The notes under the pieces: model-generated
Database searches by the model: none
Seen by the model: only the letters and a program-made list of their open reading frames with translations
What the model was told of the DNA's origin: nothing
Part shown: one piece after another, positions 7,497-12,099 of the stretch
How positions within the stretch are numbered: position 1 is the first letter of the stretch
Layout: each line of letters begins with the position of its first letter
Source: JBBQRS01 sp038214535
Lineage (GTDB): Bacteria > Chloroflexota > Anaerolineae > CG2-30-64-16
Length of the DNA stretch: 12,099 nt
Direction of reading: 5' to 3'
Assembly (NCBI GenBank): GCA_038214535.1
Contig: JBBQRS010000130.1
Coordinates: 1 to 12,099, forward strand
Made by a program: the position numbers and the translations under genes

Positions 7497-7955
7497 GTGT
7501 CTGTAATCGAAATTCAGATTGATGAGGTATTCGTAGTGGAGGTTAACGAAACGGATGTGGCCCGCGCGGTTGAAGCTGCCCTCACGCTCGAAGGACGCGC
7601 CGACGCGGAAGTCACCGTCGTGCTGACGGATGACGAAACCGTCGCCGGGCTGAATCAGCAATATCGCGGCATCGCAGGCCCCACGGACGTGCTCTCCTTT
7701 TCCGCCGTCGAGCCGACGCCCGGCTTCATTGCGGCCCCGGAGGCCCTGGCCTACCTCGGCGATATCGTGATCGCGACCCCATATTCCCGCCGACAGGCGC
7801 ACGAACTTGGGCGCAGCCTGCGCGATGAGTTGCGCTTGCTGGTCGTGCATGGCGTGTTGCATCTGCTCGGTTATGACCACGCCACGCCCGAAGAAGAGGC
7901 CGTCATGTGGGCGCGCCAGGATGAGATTCTGGCCGGGTTGGCGCTGAGCGAATGA
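7497..7955 (+). CDS. ybeY: Endoribonuclease / rRNA maturation factor YbeY
   Basis: A 152-residue YbeY metalloprotein, normal for the family. The zinc site HGVLHLLGYDH (118-128) supplies H118, H122 and H128. TDVLSFS (about 62-68) and YLGDIVIA (about 84-91) are the other conserved blocks. YbeY acts in 16S rRNA 3'-end maturation and 70S quality control as a single-strand endoribonuclease in the species studied. The start is a GTG at 7497, supported by GGGGGAG (7484-7490) 6 nt upstream; the pgpH stop is 21 nt away. Its stop overlaps the dgkA start in an ATGA (7952-7955). The pgpH-ybeY-dgkA order is classic in Firmicutes and related lineages, which strengthens all three calls. Confidence 0.95.
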   Translation: MSVIEIQIDEVFVVEVNETDVARAVEAALTLEGRADAEVTVVLTDDETVAGLNQQYRGIAGPTDVLSFSAVEPTPGFIAAPEALAYLGDIVIATPYSRRQAHELGRSLRDELRLLVVHGVLHLLGYDHATPEEEAVMWARQDEILAGLALSE

Positions 7956-8314
7956 AGGCTTTCTTGCGCGGGTTCGGCTACGCCGCAGACGGAATTGTCT
8001 ATGCGGTGCGGACGCAGCGTAACATGCGCGTCCACCTGGTGATTACGACCATCGTCGTCATTGCGGGAATCTTTTTCAAACTGACCGCGGTCGAGTGGGC
8101 GGTGATCGCCGCGACAACCGGGTTGGTGCTCGCCACGGAGATGACCAACACGGTGGCGGAGTTGGCCGTTGATCTGTTGATTCAACGCCATAATCCGCTG
8201 GCGAAAGCGGCGAAAGATGTCGGCGCGGGGGCGGTGCTCATCACGGCCATCGCCGCGGTCTTTGTTGGCATCGCGATTTTTGGGCCCCGACTGCTGGCGT
8301 TACTGCGTCCATGA
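7952..8314 (+). CDS. dgkA: Diacylglycerol kinase family protein (DgkA / undecaprenol kinase type)
   Basis: A 120-residue integral membrane kinase with three predicted helices (about 28-42, 47-66 and 92-112). The catalytic signature ATEMTNTVAELAVD (61-74) gives E63, N66 and E70, and K88-D89 follow at the same spacing as the E. coli enzyme (E69, N72, E76, K94-D95, numbers from memory). In Gram-positive-like lineages the family phosphorylates undecaprenol rather than diacylglycerol, recycling the lipid carrier for wall synthesis; which activity holds here cannot be read. It ends the mtaB operon, sharing 4 bp with ybeY. In Bacillus cdd and era follow; here a palindromic repeat follows instead. 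Confidence 0.92.
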   Translation: MKAFLRGFGYAADGIVYAVRTQRNMRVHLVITTIVVIAGIFFKLTAVEWAVIAATTGLVLATEMTNTVAELAVDLLIQRHNPLAKAAKDVGAGAVLITAIAAVFVGIAIFGPRLLALLRP

Positions 8315-8335
8315 CCATATTCCTGGACCGATGAA

Positions 8336-8400
8336 CCCTTTGTAGTAACGGCTTCAGCCGTTCGGTCGGCGCACACGGCTGAAGCCGTTACTACAAAGGG
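8336..8400. repeat. REP-like perfect inverted repeat (25-bp arms)
   Basis: The arms 8336-8360 and 8376-8400 are perfect reverse complements around a 15-nt spacer (8361-8375). Each arm contains its own smaller palindrome, AACGGCTTCAGCCGTT at 8347-8362 and ACGGCT-GA-AGCCGT at 8375-8388, so the element can fold as one long hairpin or two small ones. Its outer ends are CCCTTTGTAGTAACGG. From memory, GTAGTAACGGCTTCAGCC-type palindromes are dispersed in several phyla, so this is probably one copy of a REP/MITE-like family. It fills most of the 118-nt gap between dgkA and the UroD-like gene and may block read-through, but no U-tract follows. Confidence 0.88.
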
Positions 8401-8432
8401 ACGAGAGACTCTGAATATTGAGGAGAATAGCT

Positions 8433-9431
8433 ATGACAATGCAAATGACCCGACGCGAACGGCTCGAAGCGACAGTTGCAGGCCAGCCGGTAGATCGCAT
8501 CGCGATGGCCCTGTGGCGACACTATCCCGGCGACGATCAACGCCCCGCCGACCTTGCCGCGGCCATCTTGCAGTGGCAGCGCGAATATGACTGGGACTTC
8601 ATCAAGGTTTCGCCGTCCAGTAGTTTTTGTCTGGTGGATTGGGGCGCGGAAGACCGCTGGGTCGGCGGCGATGAGGGCAACCGCAAATATACGCGCCGCG
8701 CGGTGCAGGAAGCCGACGGTTGGGCGCGCCTGCCGGTGCTTGACCCGCACACGGGGTTCATCAGCGGCCAGCTTCAGTGTCTTTCCCTGCTGCACGACGC
8801 GCTCGGCGCCGAAGTCCCGTTCATCCAGACGATCTTCAGCCCGCTGGCGCAAGCCCGCAACCTGGCCGGCGGTGAGCGCCTGTTGGTTCATCTGCGCGAG
8901 AACCCCGACCTCGTGCGCGCCGGTCTGGAGACCATCACCGAAAGCACCGTGCGCTTCGTCGAGGCGTGCAAGCCGCTGGGCATCGCGGGCATCTACTACG
9001 CGGTTCAGTTCGCGTCGCCCCGCTCTTTGAACGAGGTCGAGTATCGCGAGTTCGGTGAGCCGTACGACCGCCGTGTGCTGGCGGCGGTGGCCGATTGCTG
9101 GTTCAACATGGGTCACTTGCACGGCCCCGACCCCATGTTCGATCTCGTCGCGCAGTATCCGATGCAGGCGCTCAACTGGCACGACCGCGAAAGCCCGCCC
9201 AGCCTGGCCGAGGGGAAACAGCGTTTCCCCGGTGCGGTTTCGGGCGGGTTGGATCACTGGGAAGACCTGCTGCGCGGCGACCCCGATCAAATCAAGGCGC
9301 AGGTGGCGGATGCGATTGCACAAACCGGCGGCGAACGCCTGATCGTCTCATCGGGCTGTGTGGCCCCGGTCAACGCGCCGTTCAGCAACCTGCGCGCGGT
9401 GCGCGAAGCCGTGGAATCTGCGGCGAAGTGA
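8433..9431 (+). CDS. Uroporphyrinogen decarboxylase/MtaA-CmuA family protein, not HemE
   Basis: A 332-residue TIM-barrel protein of the UroD superfamily, starting MTMQMTRRERLEATVAGQPV, the common 'RERxxAxxxGxxxDR' opening. It lacks the HemE motif PVWxMRQAGRY, having RIAMALWRHYPGDD instead, so it should not be called hemE. Related MtaA/CmuA proteins are zinc-dependent methyl transferases acting on corrinoid proteins and coenzyme M. Their HxC...C site appears here as H228-L-H230, with C309 (VSSGC) about 80 residues later, so a metal site with one Cys replaced by His is possible. Other conserved parts are FIQTIFSPLAQARNLAG and GGLDHWEDLL. The substrate is unknown. Start: ATG 8433 has AGGAG (8421-8425) 7 nt upstream; a TTG at 8418 would place the ribosome site inside the gene. 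The stop overlaps the Nudix start in a GTGA. No corrinoid protein gene is visible nearby. Confidence 0.8.
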   Translation: MTMQMTRRERLEATVAGQPVDRIAMALWRHYPGDDQRPADLAAAILQWQREYDWDFIKVSPSSSFCLVDWGAEDRWVGGDEGNRKYTRRAVQEADGWARLPVLDPHTGFISGQLQCLSLLHDALGAEVPFIQTIFSPLAQARNLAGGERLLVHLRENPDLVRAGLETITESTVRFVEACKPLGIAGIYYAVQFASPRSLNEVEYREFGEPYDRRVLAAVADCWFNMGHLHGPDPMFDLVAQYPMQALNWHDRESPPSLAEGKQRFPGAVSGGLDHWEDLLRGDPDQIKAQVADAIAQTGGERLIVSSGCVAPVNAPFSNLRAVREAVESAAK

Positions 9432-9961
9432 ACGCCCGTTTCTGTCCGGGTTGCGGCGCGCCGCTGGCCGAAGGGGAGCGTTTCGGCCGGCGGCGCAAGT
9501 ATTGCCGGTTCTGTGGCTACACTCACTTCCGTGAGCCGAAGGTGGCCGTCTCCGCCCTGCTGAGTCATGCGGGATGCGTGTTGCTGGTCAAGCGGGCAGT
9601 GCCGCCGCGCCTCGGTTACTGGGCGCTGCCCGCAGGTTACATGGACGCCGACGAATTGCCGGAGGAGGCGCTGGCGCGGGAAGTGCTGGAGGAGACGGGC
9701 CTCGCAGCGCGCGCGACGCAGTTACATGCCGTTGCGCCGCTGGCCGGCTGGAAAGAGCGACGGGGCATCCTCGTCGCCTACCGCGCCGAATTGGTGGACC
9801 CGGCCCTGGCCTGCGACAATGAACGGCTGACGCCGCGCGATGATGTCAGCGCGGCGCGCTGGTTTACTGCCTCCGACATCCCCTGGCTCGAGCTTGCCTT
9901 CGACTCGACGGCGCAATTCCTGCGTGACTGGATTGCTTTGACCGATCAGCGAGACACGTAA
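9428..9961 (+). CDS. Zinc-ribbon Nudix hydrolase
   Basis: A 177-residue protein with a four-cysteine zinc ribbon at the N-terminus (C6-P-G-C9 and C26-R-F-C29) and a complete Nudix box at 70-92: G70, x5, E76, x7, R84-E85-V-L-E88-E89-T-G91-L. This exactly matches GX5EX7REUXEEXGU, with E85, E88 and E89 as the metal-binding set. Nudix enzymes hydrolyse nucleoside diphosphates linked to another moiety. The zinc ribbon resembles that of NadC-type NADH pyrophosphatases (NudC) and YjhB-like proteins, but the substrate is not readable. The start is the GTG at 9428, overlapping the preceding stop (GTGA). An open frame continues to 9095, but that part is in the shadow of the UroD-like gene and shows no family likeness. 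The last 16 bp overlap the end of the convergent subtilase gene. Confidence 0.88.
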   Translation: MNARFCPGCGAPLAEGERFGRRRKYCRFCGYTHFREPKVAVSALLSHAGCVLLVKRAVPPRLGYWALPAGYMDADELPEEALAREVLEETGLAARATQLHAVAPLAGWKERRGILVAYRAELVDPALACDNERLTPRDDVSAARWFTASDIPWLELAFDSTAQFLRDWIALTDQRDT

Positions 9962-11868
9962 GGCAGATAGATGCGTTTTCCGCACAGGCGCACATTGTCC
10001 ACCCAGATCGTCGTCGTCTGATTGTCGTTGTCATTCTGCGCCTCGAATGCCAGTACAATCGGCTGGTTGGCGTGTAATAGCGCGATGTCTTCGTCATCGA
10101 GCACGTAGAGATACGCGTCCCATGCCAGTCCGTCCCCCGATGTATCGGCTGTGTTGCCGGTGCGCAGCAATGACCGCAGCAGCGTCCCATCCATCCGGCG
10201 AAACTCCACGGTGAAGCTGTCGTCCCACGGCGCTTGCGGTGATGTTCCCCATCCGTTGTCTGTAGTTTCGATGCGGAAATCGAACGTCAGGGTCGCCTCC
10301 GTCAGATGCGGCGGAACCGTGATGGCCTGCGTCATGGTGTTGTGGCTCGAAGGCCCGCCGGGAAACTGCGCGGCCCACGTCCGCGCGGCTTCCGGCCCGG
10401 CGATTTTGGCGACATTCACGTGATCTGCCTGCCAGGGCGCGATCTTCCCATCGTTGAAATCGCCGTTCCGCACCACCTCACGGCAACCTGCGGGCCAGAT
10501 CGGGTTGGGCCTCTGCGGCCTGGGCGGTATCGGGCCGGGAATGACGGTGACACCTTCCAGGGCGCGCCGCGCGTTGATGCGCCCGTGCCCGAAGTACGGA
10601 TCCCAGCCGGTGCTGCCCAGGTCATCGGCGTTCTGCTCGATCTGTGTGCGCACCTGCGCCGCCGTCAGGGTCGGGTTGGCCGACCGAATCAGCGCGGCGA
10701 GGCCGGATACGTGTGGTGCGGCCATGCTTGTGCCGGATAAAGGCTGGTAGCCATCGAAGTAACTCGACCAGACGGCCACACCCGGCGCGGCGATATCCAC
10801 GAAGTCACCCCAGTTCGAGAAGTTCGCCTTCTCATCCAGGCTGTTGGTTGCGGCCACGGCGATTGCATTGGCGTGCGCGGCGGGATATTTGACGGCCTCT
10901 CGATAGTCATTGCCTGCCGATGCCACCACCACCACGTCATGATCCCACGCGTAATTCACGGCGGCTTCTTCGCCGCGGCTGTAGCTCGTCGCGCCCAGAC
11001 TCATGTTGATGACCCATGCCCCGTTGTCAGTCGCGTAGAGGATCGCCCGGATCAGGTCGGCATAAGACCCGATCCCGTTTAGAAACACGTCTACCGGCAT
11101 CAGCATGACATTTCCGGCCATCCCCGCGATGCCGGTCGCGTTGTTGATGCGCGCCCCGGCGATCCCGGCGACGTGCGTGCCGTGACCGTAATCATCGTCG
11201 GGCAGGTTATCATCCCCGGCGAAGTCCCAGCCGTGGATGTCATCAATGAAGCCATTGCCTTCATCATCCACGCCGTTGCCGGGAATCTCCCCCGGATTCG
11301 TCCAGATGCCCGCGCTCAGGTCGGGGTGCGTCATGTTGACGCCGGTATCGAGGATCGCGATCACGATCTCCGGGCGGCCCGTGGTCTTGTCCCATGCCGC
11401 CGGCATTTCGAGCCGATCAGACAGATAACCTTGTTGATGACTGGTGTAGTACGGGTCGTTCGGGATGAAATCCAGCTCGAACAGGAAATTTGGCTCGCTC
11501 CACTGCGCGCCCAGCGCGGTTGCACGGGCGGTTGCCCTCGTCAACGCGGCCTGTTCCGCCGCCTGTGACATCGGGCCTGCCGCGGCCTCATCCACTCGCA
11601 CCAGTGCAAGGTCGAGCTGAGGGATCACTTCGATCACCGACAGCCCCGCCGCGGCGAGGCTTGCCTGCACGGCGGTCGTTTCCGCGCCGGCCAGAGCGAT
11701 CAATAACTCGCCCGGCACGCGTGGAGCGTCCCAGTCGGTTGACCGGGTATCGGTGGTTGGTTCTGCGAGGGCGCCGGTTTGCCCCGCGCCGGCAAACAGG
11801 GTGAATAGGAAAAGCGTCGTGAGCACGACGCGAATCGCACGCCGACCCAACGATTCCGGACGCGGCAT
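9946..11868 (-). CDS. Secreted S8 family serine peptidase (subtilisin-like) with C-terminal beta-sandwich domain
   Basis: A 640-residue exported subtilase. Residues 1-35 form a signal peptide (RRAIRVVLTTLFLFTLFAGA, cleavage probably after ALA35). An inhibitory propeptide-like region (about 50-130) starts VPGELLIAL. The peptidase domain (about 150-440) holds the triad D174 (AILDTGV), H229 (GHGTHVAG) and S381 (SGTSMAAPH), with N320 (ASAGND) for the oxyanion hole. The segment NPGEIPGNGVDDEGNGFIDD (191-210) is the acidic insertion common in this subgroup. A Pro-rich linker (443-459) leads to a jelly-roll-like domain (about 462-629) from REVVRNGDF to IWVDNVRL. Its ends carry C462 and C629, the only two cysteines in the mature protein. 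The protein ends IYLPYVSR. Start: ATG 11868 has AAGGAGA (11881-11875) 6 nt upstream and gives a proper signal peptide; extension to 12063 would add low-complexity sequence. Likely an extracellular or surface nutrient protease. Confidence 0.92.
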   Translation of the reverse strand: MPRPESLGRRAIRVVLTTLFLFTLFAGAGQTGALAEPTTDTRSTDWDAPRVPGELLIALAGAETTAVQASLAAAGLSVIEVIPQLDLALVRVDEAAAGPMSQAAEQAALTRATARATALGAQWSEPNFLFELDFIPNDPYYTSHQQGYLSDRLEMPAAWDKTTGRPEIVIAILDTGVNMTHPDLSAGIWTNPGEIPGNGVDDEGNGFIDDIHGWDFAGDDNLPDDDYGHGTHVAGIAGARINNATGIAGMAGNVMLMPVDVFLNGIGSYADLIRAILYATDNGAWVINMSLGATSYSRGEEAAVNYAWDHDVVVVASAGNDYREAVKYPAAHANAIAVAATNSLDEKANFSNWGDFVDIAAPGVAVWSSYFDGYQPLSGTSMAAPHVSGLAALIRSANPTLTAAQVRTQIEQNADDLGSTGWDPYFGHGRINARRALEGVTVIPGPIPPRPQRPNPIWPAGCREVVRNGDFNDGKIAPWQADHVNVAKIAGPEAARTWAAQFPGGPSSHNTMTQAITVPPHLTEATLTFDFRIETTDNGWGTSPQAPWDDSFTVEFRRMDGTLLRSLLRTGNTADTSGDGLAWDAYLYVLDDEDIALLHANQPIVLAFEAQNDNDNQTTTIWVDNVRLCGKRIYLPYVSR

Positions 11869-11890
11869 CGTGTCTCTCCTTCCGAACCTG

Positions 11891-12024
11891 GCGTGCGGGG
11901 GGCGGGCGCAGAGGGGCGCCCCGCGGCCCGGAGGGCGGGGGGGGGGAAGGCCGCGCCCAGGGGGGCGCCGGCGCCCCCCTCCCCCCACCGCGTGCCCCCG
12001 CCCGGGGGGCGCGGCCCCCCCCCC
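11891..12024. other. Extreme G/C low-complexity stretch, probable assembly or sequencing artefact
   Basis: Only about 10 of 134 bases are A or T here. There are runs of ten G (11937-11946) and ten C (12015-12024), a perfect 22-bp palindrome (11959-11980) and a further GGGGCGCCCC at 11913-11922. Nothing else in the window resembles it. It sits where the promoter of the subtilase should be and contains no recognisable -10. It directly abuts a clean PAS-domain coding fragment, suggesting a poor join between two contigs or error-ridden reads. A true GC-rich hairpin region cannot be excluded. Confidence 0.65.
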
Positions 12025-12099
12025 AACGACGTGATGTGGGACTGGGATCTCGTGACGGGTCATCTCGAGTGGAACGAGATGGTGCTCGAGCGCTTCGGC
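12025..12099 (+). CDS. PAS domain fragment of a sensor protein (cut by window edge)
   Basis: The frame beginning at 12025 encodes 25 residues, NDVMWDWDLVTGHLEW followed by NEMVLERFG, that match the start of a PAS_3-type domain. The usual pattern is 'ND.iwDWDl.tg...wN......fG', with the WDWD strand and the WN helix start conserved. Such domains occur in histidine kinases, diguanylate cyclases and related sensors; which one cannot be told. The frame is open leftward through the G/C-rich stretch, but that gives only Pro/Gly/Arg runs and no believable start. The real N-terminus is therefore missing or lost in the junction. The domain call rests on a short segment. Confidence 0.6.

Noticed and set aside
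8336..8400. Short CRISPR-like repeat or attachment site
   Set aside because: There is a single inverted pair with no direct repeats or spacers, and no integrase or Cas gene in the window.
8391..9323. 310-codon open frame on the minus strand
   Set aside because: It is antisense to the UroD-like gene, shows no family likeness and starts without a ribosome site.
9095..9427. N-terminal extension of the Nudix frame
   Set aside because: It runs antiparallel in meaning to the UroD-like gene in another frame and has no family features; the zinc ribbon begins right after the GTG at 9428.
8433..9431. Calling the UroD-family gene hemE
   Set aside because: The MRQAGRY substrate motif is missing and no other heme genes are nearby.
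11869..12063. N-terminal extension of the subtilase frame
   Set aside because: It consists of Pro/Gly/Arg low complexity from the G/C-rich stretch; ATG 11868 has a ribosome site and a signal peptide.

Overview
The window looks like bacterial chromosome from a GC-rich organism (roughly 60-65% G+C by eye). Chloroflexota (Anaerolineae-like) is my best guess, by inference. The reasons are a Gram-positive-type housekeeping cluster (mtaB, yqeY, pgpH, ybeY, dgkA), a secreted subtilase ending in IYLPYVSR (a tail I associate from memory with secreted Chloroflexota proteins), a UroD/MtaA-like protein, and dispersed palindromic repeats. No phage, CRISPR, transposase, tRNA or rRNA gene is visible.

Layout. 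1-144 (-): the N-terminal 48 codons of an AbrB/MazE-type DNA-binding protein, cut by the left edge. 145-232: divergent promoter region. 233-1264 (+): an NAD-dependent epimerase/dehydratase-like SDR protein whose last residues and stop codon lie inside a near-perfect inverted repeat (1229-1300). 1306-3320 (-): a two-gene operon, a Gfo/Idh/MocA oxidoreductase followed by a xylose-isomerase-like TIM-barrel protein with a 4-bp stop/start overlap, probably for catabolism of a sugar or polyol. 3321-3462: divergent promoters. 3463-8314 (+): a tight five-gene operon mtaB-yqeY-pgpH-ybeY-dgkA, covering tRNA modification, a YqeY protein, cyclic-di-AMP hydrolysis, rRNA maturation and lipid phosphorylation. 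It keeps the order of the Bacillus cluster but lacks several of its members. 8336-8400: a REP-like perfect inverted repeat. 8433-9961 (+): a UroD/MtaA-family protein and a zinc-ribbon Nudix hydrolase, translationally coupled. 9946-11868 (-): a secreted S8 subtilase, convergent with and overlapping the Nudix gene by 16 bp. 11891-12024: an extreme G/C homopolymer stretch that looks like a bad assembly join. 12025-12099 (+): 25 codons of a PAS domain.

I found no convincing undescribed multi-gene system; most genes belong to well-known families. The points most worth a second look are two predicted leaderless transcription starts (before the SDR gene and mtaB), the altered metal-site motif (HxH instead of HxC) in the UroD/MtaA-like protein, the subtilase's tail and two-cysteine C-terminal domain, the two palindromic repeats, the condensed mtaB-dgkA cluster and the suspicious junction at the right end.
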